A stretch of DNA of 17,704 nt, taken from an uncultured Bacilli bacterium (GTDB lineage Bacteria > Bacillota_I > Bacilli_A > RFN20 > CAG-449). Shown here piece by piece: positions 1 to 7,392 of the stretch. The stretch's first letter is position 1; each line of letters begins with the position of its first letter. Location of the stretch: contig CANQDY010000008.1 in the NCBI GenBank assembly GCA_947593895.1, positions 1 to 17,704 on the forward strand, read 5' to 3'. The position numbers were made by a program, and so were the translations under genes. The notes below the pieces were generated by a model. The model made no database searches. It saw only the letters and a list, made by a program, of their open reading frames with translations, and had not been told where the DNA came from.

Positions 1-297
1 ATTGCAACAGATTAATTATTTTTCTATGTTTTCATCAAAATTATTTATTTCGTTGCAATAACTTTGTCACTTAACAACTAGAATTTTCTCGTTAAGTGAC
101 AAAGTTAACGTAACGAATGAAAAATATTGACAAAAAAACAATATAAATTATTTTCTTACAAGTTAATTACATTATAAAAAAGAAGTTTTAAAAGTAAATA
201 TTTTTATACATTTTGCATTTTTTGTGTTGAATTTAATTATATAATTAACATTCTAATTAAGCCATTATAAATTAATCTATCACCAAATAACTAAAAG
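1..297. other. Non-coding AT-rich region upstream of the first gene
   Basis: I see no gene on either strand in this stretch. It holds two inverted repeats (listed separately) and long runs of A and T. A perfect TTGACA lies at 127-132, but no good -10 box follows at normal spacing. There is no DnaA-box cluster, tRNA, riboswitch or protein-coding signature that I can recognise. The left end is cut by the window edge, so it may be the right flank of something larger. Confidence 0.6.
51..115. repeat. Long inverted repeat with 17-bp perfect arms
   Basis: The arms 59-75 and 91-107 are perfectly complementary (the left arm begins TAACTTTGTCAC) around a 15-base loop. After a two-base mismatch the pairing resumes at 51-56 with 110-115. 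An 8-bp inverted pair ATTGCAAC (1-8) and GTTGCAAT (52-59) abuts it. There is no T tract after the stem on either strand, so it is a poor Rho-independent terminator. It could be a structured RNA element, a protein-binding palindrome or a remnant end of a small mobile element. Confidence 0.7.
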
Positions 298-306
298 TGG
301 TATAAT
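298..306 (+). promoter_or_regulatory. Extended -10 promoter for the GtrB-like glycosyltransferase
   Basis: TGGTATAAT is a perfect extended -10 (TGnTATAAT). No convincing -35 is present at 17 bp, which is usual for extended -10 promoters. It predicts a leader of about 50 bases before the start codon, with AGGAG at 351-355 six bases ahead of ATG. Confidence 0.6.
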
Positions 307-361
307 CATTCTATAAAACCAGACTTTAGAAAATATTATTCTAATGTAAAAGGAGAATTGT

Positions 362-1312
362 ATGAAGAAATTATCATTAATTGTACCTATGTACAATGAA
401 GAAGAAATGATTCCTTTGTTTTTTGAAAAAATTAACGAGGTTCTTTCTAAAATTGAAAACTATACAAAGGAGATTGTTTGTGTTAATGATGGAAGTAAAG
501 ATAAGACTTTAGAATTATTAAAACAATACAAAAAAAATGACAATAAAATCCATATTGTTTCATTTTCTAGAAATTTTGGACATGAAGCTGCAGTAGCAGC
601 CGGATTTAATCGGGCATTAGGCGATGTAATGATTGTTATGGATGCAGATTTACAAGACCCTCCGGAAGTAATTTTTGACTTATTAAAGAAATATGATGAG
701 GGATATAAAATTGTTAATGCTAAAAGAGTTGATCGAAAATCAGATTCATTTTTAAAAAGAACAACAGCAGAAATGTATTATAAATTAATTTATAAGATGT
801 CAGGAAAAATTAAAGTCCCAGAAAATGTTGGTAACTATCGATTAATGGATCGTGAAGTTGTTGATAAAATTAACGCTTTACCAGAAAAAAACCGAGTATT
901 CAGGGTTCTTGTTCCTTTCGCAGGGTATAAAACTGCGGTTGTGGAATTTGTTAGAGCGCCACGGCCAAAAGGTGAATCACATTACAATTATAAATCAATG
1001 TTCAAACTTGCGGGAGATAGCATTGTTTCAAGTTCAGTTACACCATTAAAATGGCCATTAAAGTGGTCGTTAGGAATTGGTTTTTTAACTTGTATAGGCC
1101 TTTTAATTGATTTGATACTATATATTTGTCATCTTTGTATCTACAAATTTATGATTCAATTTAATTTTGGAATATTTACTATTATTTTATTTATGTTTCT
1201 TTGTCTTTCAATAATTCTTTTTGCCATTGGAATAATAGGTGAATATTTAGCAAGAATTATGATTGAAAGTCAAGATCGTCCTGTCTATATAATTGAAGAA
1301 GAATTAAATTAA
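362..1312 (+). CDS. Family 2 glycosyltransferase, GtrB/DPM1-like, membrane anchored
   Basis: This 316-residue protein should transfer a sugar from a nucleotide donor to a polyprenyl phosphate carrier on the inner face of the membrane, feeding glycosylation of wall polymers or surface glycans. The GT-A domain shows SLIVPMYNEEE (5-15), VNDGS (41-45), FSRNFGHEAA, and MDADLQDP (93-100), whose DxD-type aspartates bind metal and the nucleotide sugar. A GNYRLMDREV segment and a basic patch near 200-210 follow. Two hydrophobic helices at about 234-256 and 268-293 form the C-terminal anchor, as in bactoprenol glucosyl transferases. AGGAG lies six bases before ATG, and an extended -10 promoter lies upstream. 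Its stop region overlaps the convergent small membrane gene by nine bases. The donor sugar cannot be told from sequence. Confidence 0.88.
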   Translation: MKKLSLIVPMYNEEEMIPLFFEKINEVLSKIENYTKEIVCVNDGSKDKTLELLKQYKKNDNKIHIVSFSRNFGHEAAVAAGFNRALGDVMIVMDADLQDPPEVIFDLLKKYDEGYKIVNAKRVDRKSDSFLKRTTAEMYYKLIYKMSGKIKVPENVGNYRLMDREVVDKINALPEKNRVFRVLVPFAGYKTAVVEFVRAPRPKGESHYNYKSMFKLAGDSIVSSSVTPLKWPLKWSLGIGFLTCIGLLIDLILYICHLCIYKFMIQFNFGIFTIILFMFLCLSIILFAIGIIGEYLARIMIESQDRPVYIIEEELN

Positions 1313-1645
1313 AATAATCAGACTGATTGTTATAGTTAAAAGTATGATAAAACCAACTAAGCATAATTTGCTATGAAGGTTAAAGTTAATTTTTGTTTGC
1401 AAAATAAAATTTACTAGATAGAAAAATAGAAAAATGAAGTTTATTACGTAATTGTTAATTATCAAAACGAACATCCATATTATTTGAAAATAACTATTAT
1501 TGATAAGCATCAATAGATTAATTAATAAATTTAAAGCAATAAAGACCGTAGCAGTAATGTAACATACTATTGCGGTTTTTTTGTATTTTTGATCCTTGAT
1601 TTCCAAATCATTCTTATAGTCTTGATAAATGTTAGTGAATTTCAT
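1304..1645 (-). CDS. Small polytopic membrane protein, unknown
   Basis: I do not recognise this 113-residue protein. It has a charged N-terminus (about 1-22), then three to four hydrophobic segments at roughly 23-48, 52-80 and 90-113, and ends inside the last membrane segment with no tail. The start lies only three bases after the stop of the upstream nuclease gene, so the two are probably cotranscribed. The ribosome binding site is weak (AATAAG), which suggests translational coupling. Its 3' end overlaps the convergent glycosyltransferase gene. It could be an accessory to nuclease export, but that rests on position only. Confidence 0.6.
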   Translation of the reverse strand: MKFTNIYQDYKNDLEIKDQKYKKTAIVCYITATVFIALNLLINLLMLINNSYFQIIWMFVLIINNYVINFIFLFFYLVNFILQTKINFNLHSKLCLVGFIILLTITISLIILI

Positions 1646-1648
1646 AGT

Positions 1649-3826
1649 TTACTTATTTTTATATAAATAATCAATTATTACTTTTTGAAGAGAATTAAGG
1701 TTATCTGAATTATGGTAATAAATATCAATCATTTCATTAACTGAATAATCAATCTGCTCACTAAAATATGTTTTATTTCCACTGATAATATAGAATGCGG
1801 CAGAATAAGAAGTGTTAAAATCAGACTGATCTATTGATATAGCGTCAGAAAGAATTTTATAGTCACCATTATCAATAATAGCAATATTTTTATTTTCAAA
1901 TATATTAATTACTTCATTTATATTATTTAATTTTTCATAGGAATCATAAATTGATGTATATCCATTTGAGATAATTTCACTAGTTTTGGCAATGATTAAA
2001 CCTTGAGAAGAAATATCTAATTTGGTATAAAAATCTGTCTTTATTAATGCAGTATATTTGATGTAGAAATTAGAAAGAGCAATGTTGTCACTAGAAAGAT
2101 TTACATCATTAAATATTTGAAGTTTGAAATATTCATCTGAATTACTTGTTAAATTTCGAGTATCGAAACAACCGAAATAATTATAGTTTCCTTTTCTAAA
2201 AATTAAGGCGCGATTGCTTGTTGTTACACTTTTATTAGTAATTATAAATCCATCATCTTGATAAACAATATCCCAATAGCATTTTTCATCTACTGTTGAA
2301 GTCAATTTAAGGTTTGTTGATGTACCGGTATAGCCAAGATATTTATCTTGATTTTTAATCGTATAACCATCAGGTTCTTTTTTAAATGAAAAATGAGGTA
2401 ATGAAGAATTAATGTCAAAAGATGAAATTGGGGTTAGTTTTCCATTATCTAATGAAGATGAAACAACCTGATATTTCTCTATATCCTTAATACCTAAAAC
2501 ATAATTAGCATTTTCGTCGATTTCATTTTCTGATAGTAATTTTTTTGAATCAGTTTCATTTGTTTGATGAGTAAGACCAAGCGAAGCCGTTATTGATTCA
2601 ATGCCACTGCTCTCATCAAAATTAGTTAGAGGTTCACCTAAATATCTTTGACGAATATTAATGTCATTAAATTTTACTGTGCCATTTGAAAAACAAGCAT
2701 CCGCCCAAGAAGGAAAGTCGACAAAAGGATTTCGGTTATATTGAACGCCATTATAAATTAAGTCATTACGCCTGATTTCTTCTTCATCAACTGGATCAAG
2801 TTTATTCCATTTTAATAAATCAGATAATTCACCATAAGCGCATGGGAAATTTTCGGTAGCTTCTGGTTCAGTTGTGCTTATTGCTTGTACATTGTCAGTA
2901 AGAGTTAAAGCCGGTGAATGATAGCTTGAATTACACATATCGACCTCATAATTGTGATATCTTGCTGCCATATAGAAACAGGCTCTGGCAATATCACCTT
3001 TATCAGTATCACAAGGTTCAAATACTTTTATTTCTTTTTCGTTTGTTCCTACATAGCCAACTAATTCACCCGTGAGTTTTGAATAGTATTTAGTATTTTC
3101 AACTTTATTTGCTACTGTTCCATAAGGAAGATTACTATGTGCATTGGAATTTCCAATGTGTTCTCCGGCTCTTAAATTATGTGCATCACATCCAGTGATT
3201 AAATTTTTGTATTTGTCCTTATCTCCGTTAAAACCAAAAGATTTAGGGAATACGTGTTCACGATCAATTTGAGCATTATTATTTGAAAAAGTTCCTGTTT
3301 TGCGTGTTGTTCCTGAATGAGTATCTGGATTCCAATCAGTATAATAAGTGTATTCTCCATTGTTAATAGAACTATTAATAAAGATTGGACTTTCACAATA
3401 TAATAAATTAACCCAGATTTTAGTTCTTGAGTAATTTCCGGTTTTAATTTCATCTTGGGTTAATGGAGAAAGTTTATAGTCACGTTCATAGAGATAATAA
3501 CCATCCCAATTACTTGAACTTTTTGATGAACCAGAAGAATAAGTTACTTTTGCTTGACTTCTATTGGTTAATGGATCTTCTTTTAATAAAACTTGTAGTT
3601 TATTAAGTAATGTTGAACCATTGTCACCTTCTTTAATCGAAGAATAATAATTTAATACTTCATCGCTAGTTTGCGAATAGAAAATTGTTTCACTTGTATC
3701 ATATTCACTTAATGCGTTTGATGCATTTTTAATATTATTATATTTACTTTTTGCCGATGTTAAATATCCGCATAATAATAAATTCAATAATGGGACAAAA
3801 CTCAATAATTTAACATACTTTTTCAT
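1649..3826 (-). CDS. Secreted endonuclease I family nuclease with long C-terminal extension
   Basis: This 725-residue protein is a probable extracellular DNase/RNase. The N-terminus has a signal-like segment (MKKYVKLLSFVPLLNLLLCG); the cysteine lacks a good lipobox, so a lipoprotein is uncertain. The endonuclease I (PF04231-type) core spans about 105-375: DREHVFPKSFG (188-198, with the catalytic His191), DAHNLR and the Asn-rich NSNAHSNLPYG (about 214-236, metal ligands), GDIARACFYMAARY (about 277-290) and RRNDLIYNGVQYNRNPFVDFP-type end motif. These are intact, so activity is likely. About 350 residues follow, including a GYTIKNQDKYLGYTG module (about 480-575) and an unrecognised 150-residue tail. 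A GTG seven codons earlier (3847) lacks a ribosome binding site; ATG 3826 has AAGGA upstream. Bacillus and Vibrio relatives are usually 200-300 residues, so this one is long. Confidence 0.85.
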   Translation of the reverse strand: MKKYVKLLSFVPLLNLLLCGYLTSAKSKYNNIKNASNALSEYDTSETIFYSQTSDEVLNYYSSIKEGDNGSTLLNKLQVLLKEDPLTNRSQAKVTYSSGSSKSSSNWDGYYLYERDYKLSPLTQDEIKTGNYSRTKIWVNLLYCESPIFINSSINNGEYTYYTDWNPDTHSGTTRKTGTFSNNNAQIDREHVFPKSFGFNGDKDKYKNLITGCDAHNLRAGEHIGNSNAHSNLPYGTVANKVENTKYYSKLTGELVGYVGTNEKEIKVFEPCDTDKGDIARACFYMAARYHNYEVDMCNSSYHSPALTLTDNVQAISTTEPEATENFPCAYGELSDLLKWNKLDPVDEEEIRRNDLIYNGVQYNRNPFVDFPSWADACFSNGTVKFNDINIRQRYLGEPLTNFDESSGIESITASLGLTHQTNETDSKKLLSENEIDENANYVLGIKDIEKYQVVSSSLDNGKLTPISSFDINSSLPHFSFKKEPDGYTIKNQDKYLGYTGTSTNLKLTSTVDEKCYWDIVYQDDGFIITNKSVTTSNRALIFRKGNYNYFGCFDTRNLTSNSDEYFKLQIFNDVNLSSDNIALSNFYIKYTALIKTDFYTKLDISSQGLIIAKTSEIISNGYTSIYDSYEKLNNINEVINIFENKNIAIIDNGDYKILSDAISIDQSDFNTSYSAAFYIISGNKTYFSEQIDYSVNEMIDIYYHNSDNLNSLQKVIIDYLYKNK

Positions 3827-3848
3827 AAAATCACTTATCCTTAACACA

Positions 3849-3857
3849 ATTTTATCA
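3849..3857 (-). promoter_or_regulatory. Possible extended -10 promoter of the nuclease gene
   Basis: On the minus strand TGATAAAAT reads as TGn plus TAAAAT (five of six to TATAAT). Transcription would begin near 3842, downstream of the GTG at 3847, which agrees with the ATG start at 3826. I find no -35. Confidence 0.35.
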
Positions 3858-3944
3858 TGAAATAAATGATTTTTCTCATAAAATATTTATCTTTAGATAA
3901 AAAATGAATATTTTACTTTGTCTTGGCATATTTTGTTAATAAAT

Positions 3945-5195
3945 ATGAAATATATTAACTTAAAACCAAGTTATCCAGAAGGAATTGTATTTGCCTCAGG
4001 ATCAAAAAATATTGTTTTACCATTAATCTGCGCTTGTCTAATTACTAAATCAAAGGTAAAACTTAAAAATGTTCCTGATATTTTAGATGTAAGAAATCTT
4101 TTGGATATTCTAAATGATTTAAATATTCAAACAAAGTTTACCAATAACACGTTGATTATTAATTCAAGTAATATTTTATACAACGATTTTTCATTTAGTA
4201 AATTAAAAAAATTACGGGCCTCGTATTATTTATTAGGAGCATTAATTCCTGCAATTAATAGAATAAATTTTACTTATCCAGGTGGATGCAATTTTCAAGC
4301 TCGTCCGATTGATTTACATCTATATGCTTTTTCTTGCTTAAATGTTAAAGTAAAAAAAGAAACTGATTCTTTGATTTTTACTTATGATGTTTTACATTCT
4401 GGAGTTATAGAATTTAATAAAAAAAGTGTAGGTGCGACAATTAATGCGTTACTATGTTCTTGCCAGATAAATGGAAAAACCTTGATTAAAAATCCTTGCT
4501 TTGATTATGAGGTAATGCAAGTTTGTGATTTTCTTAATAAGATTGGTGGAAGTATTTATGTTGAACAATTAAATAATCAAATTATCGTAGAGGGGAAAAA
4601 ACAATTTTCAATTGATGAATATGAAATTAAACCAGATCGAATTGAGGTTGGAACTTATGCATTATTAGGCGCTAATATGGGAAAAACTTTAATTATCAAT
4701 GTTGATTTATCTTCTATAAGTTCTTTATTAAAATTATTTGATGATTTAAGAATTAATTATTCATGTGGTGATAATTATCTTTTAGTGGATAAGTCGGTTA
4801 TTAATAAAGAGGTTAAGTTAATTCTAAATACTGATCCTTATTTACATACCGATTTAGGACCATTGTTGTGTGCGCTTTTATTGAAAAACTCAAAGATTTC
4901 CATTATAGAAGATTTAGTCTTCCCTAAACGAAATTCTTATATTGAAGAGTTAAATAAAATGGGTGCGAAGATTAAAGTAATTAATGATCAAATAATTATT
5001 TTCCCTTATAGTGAATTTGTCAGCAATGTGACAAGTGGTAAAGATTTAAGAGGAACGATGAGCTTATTATTGTGTGCATTATTTTCAAATAAAGAGCAAC
5101 AAATAACTGATTATAATTATTTATTAAGAGGGTATGATAATTTGTTTGAAAAATTAAAAAATTTAAATATTAAAATCGAGGAAAGTGAAAAATGA
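3945..5195 (+). CDS. murA: UDP-N-acetylglucosamine 1-carboxyvinyltransferase (MurA)
   Basis: The 416-residue protein catalyses enolpyruvyl transfer from PEP to UDP-GlcNAc, the first committed step of peptidoglycan synthesis, in the cytoplasm. Landmarks fall almost exactly on E. coli MurA numbering: SGSKN with Lys21-Asn22, the active-site loop GGCNFQARPIDLH with Cys115 and Arg120, SVGAT, DRIEVGTY, the HTDLGP aspartate (303) and KDLRG with Arg369. The cysteine is the residue modified by fosfomycin. The family usually has Gly at the position of Gln118 (GARP), so the loop is slightly divergent. I chose ATG 3945 because it gives family-like length and numbering; an in-frame TTG at 3918 would add nine residues. 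Neither start has a Shine-Dalgarno sequence. The stop overlaps the next start as ATGA. Bacilli often carry two murA copies; this may be either. Confidence 0.85.
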   Translation: MKYINLKPSYPEGIVFASGSKNIVLPLICACLITKSKVKLKNVPDILDVRNLLDILNDLNIQTKFTNNTLIINSSNILYNDFSFSKLKKLRASYYLLGALIPAINRINFTYPGGCNFQARPIDLHLYAFSCLNVKVKKETDSLIFTYDVLHSGVIEFNKKSVGATINALLCSCQINGKTLIKNPCFDYEVMQVCDFLNKIGGSIYVEQLNNQIIVEGKKQFSIDEYEIKPDRIEVGTYALLGANMGKTLIINVDLSSISSLLKLFDDLRINYSCGDNYLLVDKSVINKEVKLILNTDPYLHTDLGPLLCALLLKNSKISIIEDLVFPKRNSYIEELNKMGAKIKVINDQIIIFPYSEFVSNVTSGKDLRGTMSLLLCALFSNKEQQITDYNYLLRGYDNLFEKLKNLNIKIEESEK

Positions 5196-5815
5196 AAAAA
5201 ATTTTAATCTCTTTTGTTTTACTTTTTTGCTTAGTATCATGTAAAGATCAAGTAAAAACTACTAGTTTTATTGGTCATAAAATTTTAAATATTACTTTAG
5301 ATGAGAAATATAATTGCGACTATCTTTTAGATAAGGTTGACTCAAAAAAATTATTAAATTTTGTAGAGAATAATGTAACTAGTAATAACAAGAATAAAGA
5401 TTTAAAAACTATTATTAAAAAAAGTAAAACCATATTTATTTCTATTGGAATTTATGACATTATGAAAAATGTTTTTTTGGTTGACGGAGAATTAACTTTT
5501 AAATATTATGATTCAGTTAATGAATTATTTGAATTAAATTTAGTTAATATTATCGATGAAATTAGAGAAATTAATTCAAAAGTTAATTTAAATGTATTAT
5601 CAACCTATGTTGTTTATTTAAATGATAATTCTACTTTTTATAAAGAGTATTCTCTTGCAGTTTACCGATATAACAAAACAATTGAAAATATTTGCAAGGA
5701 GAATAATTGTCAATATGTCGATATTTCTTTTTTATCGGATTATATTTATCAATATAATACAATTAGTGAATATGGTCAAAACAACTTTTTGGAGTTAATA
5801 AAAAAATATGAATAA
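5192..5815 (+). CDS. SGNH-hydrolase-like lipoprotein, catalytic residues not evident
   Basis: This 207-residue protein begins with a lipoprotein signal: MKK, a hydrophobic stretch and LVSC with the lipidated cysteine at 17, placing it on the outer face of the membrane. The middle resembles SGNH/GDSL hydrolases: TIFISIGIYDIM (80-91) lies where block III (GxND) is expected, and a long helix YRYNKTIENICKENNCQYVDI (158-178) is typical of the family. However, there is no GDS near the N-terminus, the block III Asn is Tyr88, and no DxxH appears near the C-terminus. It is either a degenerate member or a structural relative. It overlaps murA by four bases and is preceded by GAGGAAA, so it belongs to that operon. 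A role at the wall is inference from position. Confidence 0.6.
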   Translation: MKKILISFVLLFCLVSCKDQVKTTSFIGHKILNITLDEKYNCDYLLDKVDSKKLLNFVENNVTSNNKNKDLKTIIKKSKTIFISIGIYDIMKNVFLVDGELTFKYYDSVNELFELNLVNIIDEIREINSKVNLNVLSTYVVYLNDNSTFYKEYSLAVYRYNKTIENICKENNCQYVDISFLSDYIYQYNTISEYGQNNFLELIKKYE

Positions 5816-6221
5816 ATCTCTTCTCACGAGAATTAATTGGTTATACTTTTCACTAAAAGAACAATATAAGTTTATTAATTCATTGTTTAATCGATTATTC
5901 CAAGATCCAGTGATCAAAGATCTATTATCGAAAGAGATATATTTTTATAAAACCTCACTTGTATTATTTAAAAAATCGTTTTCTTTATATCAAGATGGAT
6001 ACAATAAAAAAATCATTAACGAAAAAATCATTAATGATTGCAAAGAAATGTATTTAAGACGTTGTCTATATAATTTAAATCAGTTTTTAGATCTTTTTAA
6101 AAGAGTGAATAATCCTTTTATGATTTCATCAATTGTTTTCAATGAAATTATTACAAAAATTATAGCATTAATTGCTTCGATTAAAGATTTAGGTAGAAAC
6201 CTTGATAAATTATTAGAATAA
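5808..6221 (+). CDS. Helix-rich protein of unknown function
   Basis: I do not recognise this 137-residue protein. It is basic and mostly helical, rich in Leu, Ile, Phe, Tyr, Lys and Asn, with no signal peptide; the segment NEIITKIIALIASIKDL near the end is amphipathic or weakly hydrophobic rather than a clear membrane helix. The start codon lies inside the last codons of the lipoprotein gene (eight-base overlap), and GGAG is about 13 bases upstream, so translation is probably coupled. It closes the murA operon. Its TAA directly abuts the stop of the minus-strand gene that follows, with no base between. Confidence 0.65.
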   Translation: MNKSLLTRINWLYFSLKEQYKFINSLFNRLFQDPVIKDLLSKEIYFYKTSLVLFKKSFSLYQDGYNKKIINEKIINDCKEMYLRRCLYNLNQFLDLFKRVNNPFMISSIVFNEIITKIIALIASIKDLGRNLDKLLE

Positions 6222-6731
6222 TTAATGATGGCGATGATGTGTTGATGATTCAACTTTAACTAAGTAAGCGCCGATGAGACATTCAATAATTGCTAAAGAA
6301 CATAGACTGACAGAAACATAAGTTCCAAATCCGGTATGTAAATAGTTAGTTAATGATTGAGTTACACCATTTGTTTCAACAACAAAACGCTCATTTAATA
6401 AGAATAAAATTCCTGAAGTAATAAATAATATTGCTCCTAGAATGTAAGAAGATATTTGTTTGTCAAACACAAAAATTAAAATTGCGGATAGTAATACAAA
6501 TAATAGAGCTAAGAATGTTCCGATATTAAAAGAAAAGTGAATATTTAATTGTGAAACATTATGAAAAATGTTTCCACCAAATGTAGTAGTAAATCCGAAA
6601 ATGTAGGTTGTATCTCCAACATGATGGTTCAATGATTCCAGATAGATGCTTGGAAATACCAAGGCAAGAATGATAGTTAATAATGCAGTTATCGCTATGA
6701 CAATAGATAATTTGCTTTTTGCTTTAGACAT
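6222..6731 (-). CDS. Four-helix membrane protein with histidine-rich tail, unknown
   Basis: The 169-residue protein has four predicted membrane helices at about 9-29, 68-87, 92-113 and 135-156. A polar loop of about 35 residues lies between the first two and carries several histidines, glycines and aromatic residues. The C-terminus is STHHRHH. I cannot assign a family. The start at 6731 is chosen because AAGGAG sits eight bases upstream and a strong promoter ends just before it; the longer reading frame to 6824 would begin upstream of that promoter. The His-rich tail might bind a metal, but a tail this short is also compatible with no function. Confidence 0.7.
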   Translation of the reverse strand: MSKAKSKLSIVIAITALLTIILALVFPSIYLESLNHHVGDTTYIFGFTTTFGGNIFHNVSQLNIHFSFNIGTFLALLFVLLSAILIFVFDKQISSYILGAILFITSGILFLLNERFVVETNGVTQSLTNYLHTGFGTYVSVSLCSLAIIECLIGAYLVKVESSTHHRHH

Positions 6732-6759
6732 ATCGTTAACTCCTTTCTTTTCTTCAAAT

Positions 6760-6788
6760 ATTATAAAAGTTTCACCGATATTATACAA
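6760..6788 (-). promoter_or_regulatory. Promoter of the His-tailed membrane protein gene
   Basis: On the minus strand TTGTAT (6783-6788) and TATAAT (6760-6765) are separated by 17 bases. The predicted leader is about 20 bases and contains AAGGAG. It lies back to back with the promoter of the gene at 6859. Confidence 0.65.
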
Positions 6789-6805
6789 CAGATAATTATT
6801 TTTTG

Positions 6806-6834
6806 TTGTAATAAAAAAATGCAAAAGTTATTAT
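6806..6834 (+). promoter_or_regulatory. Promoter of the cyclodeaminase-family gene
   Basis: TTGTAA (6806-6811) and TATTAT (6829-6834) have a 17-base spacer. Transcription would start around 6841, just ahead of AAGGGA and the ATG at 6859. Confidence 0.5.
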
Positions 6835-6858
6835 TTAATAATAAGGGACGGATATTTT

Positions 6859-7392
6859 ATGATATACAGTAAACTTGAGATTGAACATTATAATGAATTA
6901 TTGTCTGCGAAAAAATCAACTCCAGGAGGCGGGAACGCCTTAGCAATTACTCTTTCTTTAGCGTGTTCTTTATGCAATATGGTAATAAACTTTACCATGA
7001 ATAAGAAAGGTTATGAACATTTAACTGATAAACTTAAGGATTATCAGGATAAAATTAGTTTATATCTAAAAAATGCCTATCAATATGCAGATTTAGATTC
7101 AAAAACGTTTTCCGATTTGATGAATGCCTATCATTTGCAGGATCAAGAGCAGATTGAAAAATGTTCAATTGAAGCAAGTTTAGTACCTTTTAATCTTTAT
7201 CTTTTAACCGAAAGAGTTCAATTAATTGCTGATGATCTGTATATTATCGGTAATAAAAATGTAGTCAGTGATGCAAAGATTGCATCTGACTTATGTTATT
7301 CAATTTATCCTGGATGTATTTTAAATATCAAGGCAAATATTAAAAATATTCATGATGAGGAAATATTAAATCTTTTAAAGACTATTCTTTAA
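6859..7392 (+). CDS. Cyclodeaminase/cyclohydrolase family folate enzyme (FTCD_C-like)
   Basis: The 177-residue protein matches the formiminotransferase-cyclodeaminase C-terminal family, whose stand-alone members act as formimino-THF cyclodeaminase or methenyl-THF cyclohydrolase (FchA). The signature STPGGGNALAITLSLACSL (20-38) is the family's Gly-rich turn and first helix. NMVINFTMNKKGYEH follows, as does DSKTFSDLMNAYHL (80-93), equivalent to the usual DA-x-AY-x-x-V-M-x-A helix. The protein is all-helical, without signal peptide, and normal in length. AAGGGA precedes ATG by about 11 bases. It has its own promoter and no cotranscribed folate genes, so the exact reaction, which normally channels one-carbon units in the cytoplasm, is open. 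Its last 11 bases overlap the convergent HAD gene. Confidence 0.75.
   Translation: MIYSKLEIEHYNELLSAKKSTPGGGNALAITLSLACSLCNMVINFTMNKKGYEHLTDKLKDYQDKISLYLKNAYQYADLDSKTFSDLMNAYHLQDQEQIEKCSIEASLVPFNLYLLTERVQLIADDLYIIGNKNVVSDAKIASDLCYSIYPGCILNIKANIKNIHDEEILNLLKTIL

Noticed and set aside
51..115. Inverted repeat as a Rho-independent terminator
   Set aside because: The loop is 15 bases and neither strand has a T run after the stem; no gene end lies next to it within the window.
127..132. Perfect TTGACA as the -35 of the first gene
   Set aside because: No TATAAT-like box lies 16-18 bases downstream, and it is more than 200 bases from the start codon; the extended -10 at 298-306 is better.
852..1049. 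Reading frame inside the GtrB-like gene
   Set aside because: It is a frame-shifted overlap of a well-conserved gene with no ribosome binding site or protein resemblance. The same applies to frames at 3199-3453 (-), 7392-7574, 9595-9780 (-), 10315-10503 (-), 10846-11094 (-), 12736-12969, 14543-14752 (-) and 17404-17595 (-), the last of which runs across the tRNA.
3827..3847. GTG start seven codons upstream for the endonuclease
   Set aside because: It lacks a ribosome binding site and lies at or before the predicted transcription start; ATG 3826 has AAGGA and begins a normal signal peptide.
3918..3944. TTG start adding nine residues to MurA
   Set aside because: With ATG 3945 the active-site Cys and Arg fall at 115 and 120 as in E. 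coli MurA; the extra residues SWHILLIN have no family counterpart.
5192..5195. UGA as tryptophan, as in Mycoplasma and Spiroplasma
   Set aside because: The murA frame stops at TGA at a sensible protein end overlapping the next ATG, and conserved tryptophans, such as in QRLRW, are encoded by TGG.
6732..6824. Longer N-terminus for the His-tailed membrane protein
   Set aside because: The extension covers the -10 and -35 of its own promoter, and AAGGAG is correctly placed only for the start at 6731.
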